From contig NZ_JADYVD010000008.1 in assembly GCF_020193575.1 (NCBI RefSeq), positions 103,808 to 167,807 on the forward strand: a stretch of DNA of 64,000 nucleotides. The letters are read 5' to 3'. A program made the translations under genes and the position numbers. Below are positions 46,975 through 55,889 of the stretch, one piece after another (the stretch's first letter is position 1; every line of letters begins with the position of its first letter). The notes under the pieces are model-generated. The model had not been told where the DNA came from, did no database searches, and saw only the letters and a list, made by a program, of their open reading frames with translations. The stretch is from Ensifer sp. IC4062 (GTDB lineage: Bacteria > Pseudomonadota > Alphaproteobacteria > Rhizobiales > Rhizobiaceae).

Positions 46975-48000
46975 ATGAGCGAATATATCGGCCTCGACGT
47001 GTCATTGAAAGAGACAGCGATTTCTGTTCGGCGCGATGGCGAGAGGATTTGGCGCGGCAAATGCCCATCCGATCCGAAGCTGCTCGCAGAGGTGATCCGC
47101 CATCGCGCACCGGCAGCAGAGCGGGTGGTGTTCGAGACCGGTCCTTTGTCTGTGTGGTTCTATCATGCTCTGAGTGCAGAAGGGCTTCCGGCAATCTGTA
47201 TCGACGCCCGCCATGCCAAGGCCGCGCTCGACATGGCCCCGAACAAAACAGACGCCAAAGACGCCGACGGCTTGGCACAGCTGGCTGAGGTCGGCTTCTA
47301 CCGCGAGGTACGCGTGAAGGACTATGACAGCATGCTTATCCGCACATTGGTGACCGCGCGCACCAAGCTAATCAGGATCATGACGGAGCTATCCAATCAG
47401 ATCCGTGGGCTTATGAAAACGTTTGGGCTGGTCGTGTCCAAAGGTAGTGGCTTGGTATTTGCCACGAATGTACGCAATCTGTTGGGTAGCAATGCTGCCT
47501 TGGAACAGATCATCCTGCCCCTGCTCGAGGCTTGGCGTAGTATCCGAGGCCGCGCTGCGGAGCTTGATCGTCAGCTCGTCGCAATGGCACGGCGGAGCGA
47601 CGCATGTCAGGTACTGAAGTCCATTCCCGGGGTCGGTGCGGTGACTTCCGCCTCCTTTGTTGCGGCGATAGAGGATCCGAAAAACTTCCGAATCTCCCGG
47701 TCTGTGGGAGCATGGCTGGGACTGACAACAAGGCGGTATCAGTCCGGGGAAGTTGACTATGACGGCCACATCTCTCGGCGGGGAGATAGTCATCTGCGTG
47801 GCCTCCTTTATGAGGCCGCTACAGTGATCCTGACCCGAGCCCATGCTGACAGTTCACTTCGTGCCTGGGGGATGAAGCTCAGAGAGAAGGTCGGCTTCAA
47901 ACGAGCAGCAGTTGCTGTGGCGCGCAAGCTATCCGTGATAATGCACAGAATGCTGACAACCGGCGAATTTTTTGACCGGTCCGCCGGCATGACTGCCTGA
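46975..48000 (+). CDS. IS110-family transposase, intact
   Basis: A 341-residue transposase. The DEDD domain begins SEYIGLDVSLKETAISVRRD and contains PNKTDAKDADGLAQLAEVG. The C-terminal domain has KSIPGVGAVTSASFVAA, VGAWLGLTTRRYQSGEVD and HISRRGDSHLRGLLYEAA, where the Ser is expected. Start 46975 (MSEY) fits the family; the frame is open to 46903. It lies 140 bases from the end of the decayed IS110 in opposite orientation. Complete motifs suggest it could be active. Confidence 0.92.
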   Translation: MSEYIGLDVSLKETAISVRRDGERIWRGKCPSDPKLLAEVIRHRAPAAERVVFETGPLSVWFYHALSAEGLPAICIDARHAKAALDMAPNKTDAKDADGLAQLAEVGFYREVRVKDYDSMLIRTLVTARTKLIRIMTELSNQIRGLMKTFGLVVSKGSGLVFATNVRNLLGSNAALEQIILPLLEAWRSIRGRAAELDRQLVAMARRSDACQVLKSIPGVGAVTSASFVAAIEDPKNFRISRSVGAWLGLTTRRYQSGEVDYDGHISRRGDSHLRGLLYEAATVILTRAHADSSLRAWGMKLREKVGFKRAAVAVARKLSVIMHRMLTTGEFFDRSAGMTA

Positions 48001-48400
48001 GTTCACCAGGCATTCTGAATTGAGTCCGCCTTATCGGATGCGTTGAAACGTCCCTGCCGGGACGTAGGTCGGGTCATTCCGCAGATGGTGTTGGCAGGTG
48101 AACGTGTACCACGTCCATACTGCGTCCGTTACATTGGAAGATCCCTCCGGCGAAAACCCTTCATGCGGCGATCAGGTATCGACCGCGCAGACAACCGTGC
48201 TCCCGGCAAACGTCATCAACAACGCAACACGAAACAGCGGTCCGCACATCCACAGTTTGACACTCGTCAGGTCGATCGATGCTCGGCCGGCGTTGTTGAG
48301 CATGTCAAAAAGAGCTTGATCTATGCCGAGCGATTAGACAACACCATCTCTTCAACCAGAACGTGCACATCCTTCGCAACAGGCTCGTGACAAACGGCTC

Positions 48401-48546
48401 CCGACCGCAAGCGGTCGTCCGCGAGGGGCGCAACGAACGGCTCGATGAGCCCGGTCCAGCAGTTCCCGCCACGCTTCACGAATGACCGCTCTGCGCCCCC
48501 AAGTCGGACACTGAGCAGAGCACGGTGGCATCCCAGAAGCGGACAT
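48401..48546. repeat. Intergenic repeat, copy 2
   Basis: Collinear with 24870-25013, sharing GTTCCCGCCACGCTT (48462-48476) and AAGCGGACATG. The copies differ at many positions, so the duplication is old. Confidence 0.6.
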
Positions 48547-48651
48547 GCATAGATGCCGCCGAGCTGCAGGTTTGCACCACTTCCAGACCTTACCCTCTGA
48601 AGCTGCGACCGACGCGTTTCGACCCCGTTGCTGCCGCTCGTCCATAGCGAC

Positions 48652-48668
48652 CGGAATTTCCGGTGCTG
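48652..48668. repeat. Intergenic repeat core
   Basis: CGGAATTTCCGGTGCTG, identical to 23288-23304, followed here by GTCCCCAAAGC and there by ACTGCCAAAGC. Here it lies directly downstream of the other repeat, suggesting both belong to one longer dispersed unit. Confidence 0.6.
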
Positions 48669-48783
48669 GTCCCCAAAGCGGACAATCTCCGTTCAACGCA
48701 ACCGCACCAGAACCGTGTTTTGCTGCTTGCGCCACTTCAATCGTTCGGCATTGAGACCGACTTACCTACTGCGCAATTTATCA

Positions 48784-51111
48784 CTACCCATAGCGACGAC
48801 TGCCGTTCACCTCCTTGCCGACGATTTCCCTGATAATGGTCAAGGTTTCCCGGGCGGCTTCTTTTGGCGCCAGGGCCGTATCGGCGACGTTGCTCACAAG
48901 CTTCGTGATGTCGTGATCGATACCCTTCTCGGACCAGCGCCTGCCTTTGGCAACGGTGATGTAGACCGAATAGGCGTGGTGCATCGTTCCGGGGCGCTCG
49001 CCGATGATATGGAGAATTCCCCTGAAACTGTTTGGATCCGCCTTTTCGAACAGCACCTCGCCGATCCGGTAGCCGGCGCGCACCCTTCCGCTGGTGACCA
49101 TGATGTTCTTGTCGCTCATGGTGACACCGGCCTCGGCAAGCAACCTGCGCATTTCCTCGAGGTAGGGTGCAAGGTGCCCGTCGTCCATGATGGCTTTGGC
49201 GTTCAGACCGTCCGAAATGACGATCTGACCCTTGGGCAATTCGCCGCCCCAGGAATCTCTTATCTTTTTGATCTCCGTGATTGCTTCAGGGCTAAGCACT
49301 TCACCTGTGCTCGGGTGGGCTATGTAATCGTTGCGGTCCTTCGATAAGGTACGGACAGGCACGACATCCGGGACGTCGGCGATAAACGCCGGCGTGAGCT
49401 CGGCCCAGAGAGATTGCTTCGCGTCGTCGTACAGTTCCTTTACCTTGGCCGCGAGCGTGGGATTGAGATCCCAGATGTTTTCTCCGTGCCCCGTCGCGAG
49501 GTCCACGCCTCTTTCCTCGACTTCCCGCATCTTCTGGCCGCCCTCGACGTAGATCGCGTCCTTGGATCGTCCATCCCCCTTGGCGAGGCGGTACTGGTAG
49601 TACACCCAGAGAGGATCTCCATAATTCGCGGTGTAGGTGTTGTCCTTGCCGACGATCCCGATTCGCTTGTAGAAGTCCCACATCGCGTCATTGACCTTGA
49701 AGCCAAACTTGTCCCGCACGCGCACGTGATCCTGGAAAGACGTGGTGAGATAGCTCAACATCGGGTCGTTCTTGGTAGGCAGAGCGATCAGATAGGCGGG
49801 ATTGGCCGGCATGATCTGGTCCTGGCACCAATCCAGGTCTTCAAGGCTGACCGTCATGTGCAGGGTGGTGCAGATGTCGAGGCCGATGGTGAGCCCATGG
49901 AGCTTGCCCATGACCATATCTTCGAGACAGCACCTGACCAGCTGTTCCCGGCTCTTGAACACTTCGGGTCCGATAAAGCCGGCAACGTCGTTGACATGAA
50001 GCCATGCGCCCCTGGGCTGCACCTTCGCAAGCTCGATGCCGACCGCTCTGCTGAAGCCGTACTTCCGCGACTCGAGCACCATCATGTCGACGCCGTTAGC
50101 CGCGCCGTTGGTGAATTCCGAGCCCTGTCCGGTTTCGAAGTAGAGGCCGTATCTCTCTCCCTCCTTCGCGCGTGCGTACCGCAGGATTTTCTCGTTGGTG
50201 ATGTCGAAAATCTTGTTGCAGTCATCTGTCCCGGCAAGGCTCTGGAACATGGTGGAAACCGTTCCCGGATAACTCTCACTCACGTCGGACTGGACATCGA
50301 TGTGGGCGAGCACGCACCACGGTATCACTTCGCCAAGCTCGAAAGTGTCGACGATGTCCTTCAGCGCACGTTCAACCGCGACGACGCTATTTACAGTGCT
50401 GTCCACCGGGTTGGTGCCGATGACGATGTCGCCCGTTGCATAGGAGAAGGCATCGAAAACCTGCCAAAAGATGTCATCGGGGTGGTCTGTGGGAGAATTG
50501 GGCTGGATTCGGGCTCCCATGTAGCCCTTTGAGCCCAACTTGGTGCCGGGCATTACGTTGAAGATCTTCTGGCTGAGGGAGACCAGTTCCTCATTGCTCA
50601 TCAGTTTCGGGACAAAGCCTATCGTGTCGCTGGTCAGGCCATTCATGAGGGCTTTGATATTTTCCTCGGTTTCGGTGAGCAGAAATTCCTTCAACTGGCC
50701 CATTGACCAGTCCTTGACCCTTTCGTGCTGGGCCTGATCCGTGGTCCGCCATATCAGTTTTTGCAGATCGTCCTCGAACAGCGGGTGCTCGTAGAGGTCC
50801 TTGATCTTCGTATTCGTGAGAAGGGCGCGCGCGTTTCTTCGGCTTGTCTCGTCTGCGGCTCCCACCCCAATTGTCTGATCTCCCTCCTTGAACTCGTTCG
50901 CAGCGCCGATCACCTGCTGGTAAGCGGTTTGATCGAAACCGCCTTTGATCCTACTAATATATGCAAAGACGTCCTCGTCCTGCTTCACCCCTTCGATTGT
51001 AATAGGTGCTGCTCTGGCGGCATGGCTGTAGCTTACGACCGCGGCAATTCCTGTCATGACCAAAAGGTCTCTTCTGGAAAGCCCGCTATACTGATACACG
51101 CCCTTGCCCAT
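48784..51111 (-). CDS. eutBC: Ethanolamine ammonia-lyase, EutB-EutC fusion with Tat-like signal
   Basis: A 775-residue single chain. EutB part (about 45-510): RIQPNSPTDHP, DIVIGTNPVDSTV, YFETGQGSEFTNGA, VAGFIGPEVF, IGLDICTTLHM and SYLTTSFQDHVRVRDKFGF correspond to substrate and cofactor residues of E. coli EutB. A linker of about 80 residues follows. EutC part (about 600-775): GQIVISDGLNAKAI, SGRVRAGYRIGEVL, IIGERPGTMHHAYS bind adenosylcobalamin. The enzyme turns ethanolamine into acetaldehyde and ammonia. The N-terminus (LSRRDLLVMTGIAAVVSYSH, then ARAAP) is a twin-arginine-like signal, unexpected for a cobalamin enzyme. AAAGGA supports start 51111. No eutA or eutT is nearby. Confidence 0.9.
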   Translation of the reverse strand: MGKGVYQYSGLSRRDLLVMTGIAAVVSYSHAARAAPITIEGVKQDEDVFAYISRIKGGFDQTAYQQVIGAANEFKEGDQTIGVGAADETSRRNARALLTNTKIKDLYEHPLFEDDLQKLIWRTTDQAQHERVKDWSMGQLKEFLLTETEENIKALMNGLTSDTIGFVPKLMSNEELVSLSQKIFNVMPGTKLGSKGYMGARIQPNSPTDHPDDIFWQVFDAFSYATGDIVIGTNPVDSTVNSVVAVERALKDIVDTFELGEVIPWCVLAHIDVQSDVSESYPGTVSTMFQSLAGTDDCNKIFDITNEKILRYARAKEGERYGLYFETGQGSEFTNGAANGVDMMVLESRKYGFSRAVGIELAKVQPRGAWLHVNDVAGFIGPEVFKSREQLVRCCLEDMVMGKLHGLTIGLDICTTLHMTVSLEDLDWCQDQIMPANPAYLIALPTKNDPMLSYLTTSFQDHVRVRDKFGFKVNDAMWDFYKRIGIVGKDNTYTANYGDPLWVYYQYRLAKGDGRSKDAIYVEGGQKMREVEERGVDLATGHGENIWDLNPTLAAKVKELYDDAKQSLWAELTPAFIADVPDVVPVRTLSKDRNDYIAHPSTGEVLSPEAITEIKKIRDSWGGELPKGQIVISDGLNAKAIMDDGHLAPYLEEMRRLLAEAGVTMSDKNIMVTSGRVRAGYRIGEVLFEKADPNSFRGILHIIGERPGTMHHAYSVYITVAKGRRWSEKGIDHDITKLVSNVADTALAPKEAARETLTIIREIVGKEVNGSRRYG

Positions 51112-51212
51112 GGCCATTTCCTTTCTGCAAGGTCCAGTGCAACCGGCAATTCGGCTGGACGGCGCACGCGTTAAAACCACTGCCTGCTGTCGTTACCAGA
51201 ATTAATCAAACG

Positions 51213-51542
51213 TCATTTCGACTGGAAATTGCGGGCGATTTGCACCAATGCGACATCGCTAGCATCGGTCCGCTTTGTTTGTTTCTTGTCGCCTGCTTCC
51301 AACCAGGATTGGCTCATGACGCACAGGATCTGGTCGTCGGAATGAGCCACGCCCGCCGCATTGAAGTCCGCGCGAATTTTGCTGAGCACGTCGCTGCGTT
51401 CGAGATCGAGCGTAGCCATCGCGAGGTCGTCTGAATATGCTTTGGCACTTTCGCCAATAAGCCCGAGCCTTTTCGCCGCCCAAATGCCGACGAGCTTGTT
51501 GCGCCGTACCATTCTCAACATGTCCTCGTGATGGCTGTTCAT
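51213..51542 (-). CDS. DUF1476 / ATPase inhibitor zeta-subunit paralogue
   Basis: A 109-residue protein matching the alphaproteobacterial zeta subunit, which inhibits F1-ATPase: RRNKLVGIWAAKRLGLIGE, AYSDDLAMATLDL, and IRADFNAAGVAHSDDQI. GGGAGA precedes the ATG. The first segment is shorter than in housekeeping zeta proteins (which begin with a longer Lys/Glu-rich arm), and the inhibitory N-terminus may be altered. It lies 101 bases upstream of the EutBC fusion on the same strand, so they may be co-transcribed. Confidence 0.82.
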   Translation of the reverse strand: MNSHHEDMLRMVRRNKLVGIWAAKRLGLIGESAKAYSDDLAMATLDLERSDVLSKIRADFNAAGVAHSDDQILCVMSQSWLEAGDKKQTKRTDASDVALVQIARNFQSK

Positions 51543-51721
51543 TGAAATCTCCCATTCTGCGTCGCGTGAATTGGAAACTCGACGAAAGTTATCAACGGTG
51601 GTCAGGTTCGCTGCTTGGGCAAAACCGGACTCAGCGATTGCAGTTGCATTGATAAAAGCCAGCTACCCGCGAACCTGCACGCCGAAGCCCGGTCACTCCT
51701 GCATGTCTCCTTAAATCGACC

Positions 51722-51919
51722 TAGACGCGCGGCGCTGTAGTGGCTCGCACCAACGCATGATATTCCACACGAGGCCGGTTCTTTCGATCATCAGCACGAC
51801 GGGTCCCTGGTCGATGCCGAAGTGACATGGACTAACCCATCAGCCCGTCTGGTTATCTTCCATTCCAAAGGTCTGGTTGAACGAGGGCTTGAACCCGTAA
51901 AGCCCATCTGTTGGCATCC
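51722..51919 (-). pseudogene. C-terminal relic of a glycoamylase-domain protein
   Basis: The minus strand reads DGLYGFKPSFNQTFGMEDN, QTG, an in-frame TGA, then WVSPCHFGIDQGPVVLMIE, RTGLVWNIMRWCEPL. The GIDQGP-LMIE-RTGLVW pattern is typical of the glycoamylase-like domain that accompanies beta-1,2-glucan enzymes. Only about 65 residues remain. It lies just downstream of the GH94 gene, probably once its partner. Confidence 0.6.
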
Positions 51920-51957
51920 TCTCACTTCGGGATCGGTCGACAGCAATTCCGACATGG

Positions 51958-54900
51958 CTAGCCGACCGCCAGGTGGACGTCATGATCTCGTCCGTCGTCC
52001 ACGAGTGGAATGCTCCGCTCGGCGAGTTCCTCGCCGTCAACGGTCAGCCGCCTGCCTTCAGGTTCGCCAGCCCTGCGCACCTTGATGTGATAGGTGGCCG
52101 CTCCATATCGGAAATCAACCTCATATCCCGGCCATTGCGCCGGCATGCATGGCTCCACGAAGAGATGGCTCCCTTGCCTGCGAATGCCGAGAATAGCTTC
52201 AAGACCAACGCGATACAGCCAGCCGGCCGACCCCGTATACCAGGTCCAGCCTCCGCGGCCGGTGTGCGGAGATGCCCCATAGACGTCGGCGCTGACAACA
52301 TAGGGTTCGACCATGTAACGCTCGGCGTCTGCCGGGGAGAGGGCATGATTGATGGGATTGAGCATGCTCCAGAGCTGGAACGCCCGATCTCCGTCGCCGA
52401 GCAACGCAGTCGCCCACACAACCCAGGCGGCCGCATGGGTGTACTGGCCACCATTCTCCCGAATTCCGGGCACATAGCCCTTTATGTAACCCGGTTGCAG
52501 GGCCCCCTTGTCGAAGGGGGGATCGAAAAGCTGGATCAGCTTGCCTTCGGGACGAACGAGCCGTTCCCAAACTGCCCGCATTGCCCTGGCAGCGCGTCCG
52601 GCATCAGCAGCACTCGAGATGACCGCCCACGCCTGCGGGATGGCGTCGATCTGGCACTCGTCGTTGATAGAAGAACCGAGGGGCGTGCCATCGTCGAAAT
52701 AGGCGCGAAGATACCAGGAACCGTCCCAGGCGTGGGTCTCCAATGAAGTGCACAACGCCTCGGCGCGCTCATGACACCACGCTGCCCGTTCTTCATCTCC
52801 CATTGCTGACGCGATCGTGGCAAACGATCTCAGCACGGTGAGGAAGAACCAGCCGTTCCACACGCTCTCGCCTTTGCCCTGTGCGCCCACCCGGTTCATG
52901 CCGTCATTCCAGTCGCCCGTGCCCATGAGCGGAAGTCCATGGCACCCGAGGCGCAGACCCCAATCCAATGCGCGGCAGCAGTGCTCATAGAGGGTCCCGC
53001 TTTCCTGGCTGATCTGCGGAACACCGAAGCTTTCCTCCTGATCGTCATTCAGCAGTGGCGACGCGATGAAGGGAACCCGCTCGCTCAGAAGCCCGTAGTC
53101 GCCTGTGGTCGATACGTAATGCTCGACGACATAGGGCAGGAAATAGAGGTCATCGGTCATGCGGGTCCGCACTCCGACGCCCGACGGAGGATGCCACCAG
53201 TGTTGAACGTCCCCCTCCGTAAACTGACGCTCGGCGGCTCGCAGCATATGGGCGCGCGCCTCGTCGGGCGCGCAATGCACCAGCGCGGCAACATCCTGGA
53301 GCTGGTCGCGAAATCCGTATGCGCCGCCCGACTGGTAGAAGCCCGTTCGCGCCCAGATACGGCAGGACATTACCTGATAAAGCAACCAGCGGTTCATCAT
53401 GACATCGAAGGCGGTGTCGGGCGTTCGAACCGTGACCGCGCTCAGCAGCCGGTCCCATTGGCGGGAGGCGACCTCCAGTGAGTTTCGGGCGCTCCCTGGC
53501 TCGGCGTATTCGCGGGCGAGCCGGCGGACCTCGTCGCGACTGTCGGCTTGGCCAAGCACGAATACCAGCTCGGCGCTTTGGGCGGGAGGGATTGAAATTT
53601 CGACCATGAGCGCGGCGCAGGGATCGAGCAGCGAGCCGACCCTCCCGGCAAGGCCGGAGCCCCCCAGCCCCACTGGCTGAAAAACCGAACCGTTCCTGCC
53701 GAGAAACTCGCGCCGATCGCAGGTGAACGAGCGCGGCGGCACGCTTGAGGCAGCGAACGCCAATCTTCCGGAGAAGGCATTTTCCCAGAGGTTACGGGCA
53801 ATGACCGCACCGGTCTCGCCATCGAATTCACACTGGACCCGCGCGGGAGCGTTCTCACGTTGCGTACCGAGAACCCACTCGACAAAATAGGTGGCGGTAA
53901 GGGTGCGCACTTCTGATCCGTCGTTGCGGATGGCAAGGCGAATGATCTTGATAGGGTCGGAGACCGGGACGTGGACCGTCATTTCATGGTGCAGGAAGGG
54001 GCCAGCGCTCTCATAGCGACTGTAACCCTGTCCATGACTGACGGTGGTCTCAAGAGATTGCCCAATCGGCAAAGGCGTCGGCGTCCAGAGTTCCCCGGTT
54101 TGCTCATCGCGCAAGTAGATGACCTCACTCGGAGAATTCGAAACCGGATCGTTCGACCAGGGTGTCAGCCTGTTCAACTGGCTGTTCTCCGCCCAAGTAT
54201 AGCCAAGGCCGCTTTCGCTGGTCAGGCAGCCAAACTCGCGATTCGCCATGACGTTGCACCAAGGCATTGGCGTGTCCGTCCCATCGTCCGTCGCGATCAC
54301 ATATTCGCGCCCATCACGAGCGAACCCGCCTCGACCGTTCCAGAAAAGCAAGTCGGTCCGTGCTGCTCCGCGAACTGGTTCGGGCGCAACGCGAAGGGGC
54401 GTCTCGGTATGCCGCAAAGTCGGGAGCGGAGGGGTCGGCTTCGCCTCGATCTGATCTGCAAGCGGTCCTCGGCTGCAACAAAGGACGACGCGTGCCGCAG
54501 CCGCGATGGCATCCGTTGACGTACCTGGAATGTCGGCCGCCGACAGGACGTGAACGCCGCCGGGCTTGCCGAGTATCTGCTCCACTTCGCCGTTCACCTC
54601 GTCGCTCAACTGTATTGGTTCGCTTGAGCCGCTCTCGTCGAGAAGAGCAAGGTCGAAGGGAATCCCACGCCTGGTGATGAATGCGTGGGCGTCGATGACA
54701 TCCGAGACGAGAGATTTTTCGTCCGCCTTGTCGATGCGCAGCAGCAGGATAGGGAGATCTCCGGATATCCCCATCGACCACAAATTCTCCGTGCTCAGCC
54801 TGTTCTTGCCGAGAGCGGTGTCATCTCGAAAGCGGGCATCAGAAAATGCCAGGCTTCCGGCGAGCCGATTGTAGAGGGTGACCGTATTCGCAGAGAGCTT

Positions 54901-55824
54901 CGAGGCGGCAAGTTGCCTGGCATGGCTTTCCATCGCCTCAGAAAAAGCCCGGTCAGCCGCTTCGACGGTTGCAAACCGCTTTGCAATGGCTTCGACCCCG
55001 GCTTCACTGTCAGCCGCGCCCGTCACGAATGCGATACGCTCCGTTCCGGAGGGTTTCAGAACCACTCTCCTGCGCAAGCTGAAGATGGGGTCGAGCACGG
55101 GACCCGTCCTCGCTGCCAGGCTTCTTCCACGCGCCAATGCGCCGGGGTTTGATGGTGTCCGCCCTCGCCCAAGAAACGTGTGGCGGTCGGTGTCGTACTC
55201 GACTGGAGCTTGATCGTTTTCGCTTGATGCCGAAACGTGTACCGTCCAGATCGGCTTCTCCGAGCCGCTTCGTGGTCGACGCCGGGCGAACAATGCGGTG
55301 GTTTCGGTGTCAAACCAGGTTTCGACGAAGAGCTTGGCAAAGGCCGGATGTGCAGCATCGGCGCGTCGATCATTCAGGCAGATCTCAGAATAGCTCGTCA
55401 GCTCAAGTTCTTTCGCCGTCGTTCCCTTGTTGAACAGCCGCAGCAAACGCACTTCGGCATCGCAGTCCATTGCGACGCAAACCTCCCAGTAAATGTCGAT
55501 GTCCCCGACCGAACAACGAAACTCAGCCCGGTCGCCGCGGAAGCCGTGCTCGTAAGTGGCGTCCTTCCGGCAGATCGGCTGCCGGCCGATTGTCCAGACC
55601 TTGTCGTCCTCGATATCCCGGATGTAGCAGAACTGGCCCCAACAATCTCGCGTGCCGTCCTCCCGCCAACGCGTCACATCGAGGCCACGCCAGGAACCGT
55701 AGCCGGAGCCAGCCTCCGTAAGAAGCACGCTGTAGCGACCGTTCGAAAGCAAGGCGGTGTCGGGAGGCGCGCCCGTCGGATGCGCCGCACTGACGTCTTC
55801 AGTTTTGTAAATCGACTGGACCAT
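51958..55824 (-). CDS. GH94 phosphorylase-like protein (soluble ChvB C-terminal half homologue)
   Basis: A 1288-residue protein resembling the C-terminal half of cyclic beta-1,2-glucan synthase. Two N-terminal GH94-type sandwich regions are seen (TALLSNGRYSVLLTEAGSGY at about 24 and the matching MANREFGCLTSESGLGYTWA farther on). A catalytic (alpha/alpha)6 barrel follows with GTGDWNDGM near 970, containing the general-acid Asp, and GYVPGIRENGGQYTHAA. The membrane glycosyltransferase domain is absent and no signal is seen, so it is probably a cytoplasmic phosphorylase of beta-1,2-oligoglucans. GAGGGATC precedes the start. It is followed by adhP upstream on the same strand (66-base gap). Confidence 0.85.
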   Translation of the reverse strand: MVQSIYKTEDVSAAHPTGAPPDTALLSNGRYSVLLTEAGSGYGSWRGLDVTRWREDGTRDCWGQFCYIRDIEDDKVWTIGRQPICRKDATYEHGFRGDRAEFRCSVGDIDIYWEVCVAMDCDAEVRLLRLFNKGTTAKELELTSYSEICLNDRRADAAHPAFAKLFVETWFDTETTALFARRRPRSGSEKPIWTVHVSASSENDQAPVEYDTDRHTFLGRGRTPSNPGALARGRSLAARTGPVLDPIFSLRRRVVLKPSGTERIAFVTGAADSEAGVEAIAKRFATVEAADRAFSEAMESHARQLAASKLSANTVTLYNRLAGSLAFSDARFRDDTALGKNRLSTENLWSMGISGDLPILLLRIDKADEKSLVSDVIDAHAFITRRGIPFDLALLDESGSSEPIQLSDEVNGEVEQILGKPGGVHVLSAADIPGTSTDAIAAAARVVLCCSRGPLADQIEAKPTPPLPTLRHTETPLRVAPEPVRGAARTDLLFWNGRGGFARDGREYVIATDDGTDTPMPWCNVMANREFGCLTSESGLGYTWAENSQLNRLTPWSNDPVSNSPSEVIYLRDEQTGELWTPTPLPIGQSLETTVSHGQGYSRYESAGPFLHHEMTVHVPVSDPIKIIRLAIRNDGSEVRTLTATYFVEWVLGTQRENAPARVQCEFDGETGAVIARNLWENAFSGRLAFAASSVPPRSFTCDRREFLGRNGSVFQPVGLGGSGLAGRVGSLLDPCAALMVEISIPPAQSAELVFVLGQADSRDEVRRLAREYAEPGSARNSLEVASRQWDRLLSAVTVRTPDTAFDVMMNRWLLYQVMSCRIWARTGFYQSGGAYGFRDQLQDVAALVHCAPDEARAHMLRAAERQFTEGDVQHWWHPPSGVGVRTRMTDDLYFLPYVVEHYVSTTGDYGLLSERVPFIASPLLNDDQEESFGVPQISQESGTLYEHCCRALDWGLRLGCHGLPLMGTGDWNDGMNRVGAQGKGESVWNGWFFLTVLRSFATIASAMGDEERAAWCHERAEALCTSLETHAWDGSWYLRAYFDDGTPLGSSINDECQIDAIPQAWAVISSAADAGRAARAMRAVWERLVRPEGKLIQLFDPPFDKGALQPGYIKGYVPGIRENGGQYTHAAAWVVWATALLGDGDRAFQLWSMLNPINHALSPADAERYMVEPYVVSADVYGASPHTGRGGWTWYTGSAGWLYRVGLEAILGIRRQGSHLFVEPCMPAQWPGYEVDFRYGAATYHIKVRRAGEPEGRRLTVDGEELAERSIPLVDDGRDHDVHLAVG

Positions 55825-55889
55825 CAGACTGATCCCTCAATCGATGCGGGCACGCTCCTTCGCCAGCTACCGGCTTGCTCCGACGGAAG

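Larger units (their letters stand above)
48001..48783. other. Intergenic stretch with repeat relics
   Basis: About 780 bases. 48401-48546 is the second copy of the repeat at 24870-25013, and 48600-48670 matches the repeat near 23288. 48001-48400 is unassigned and includes the right end of the IS110 element. No gene is supported. Confidence 0.5.

Noticed and set aside
49414..50532. 372-codon plus-strand frame inside eutBC
   Set aside because: Shadow frame opposite well-conserved EutB sequence.
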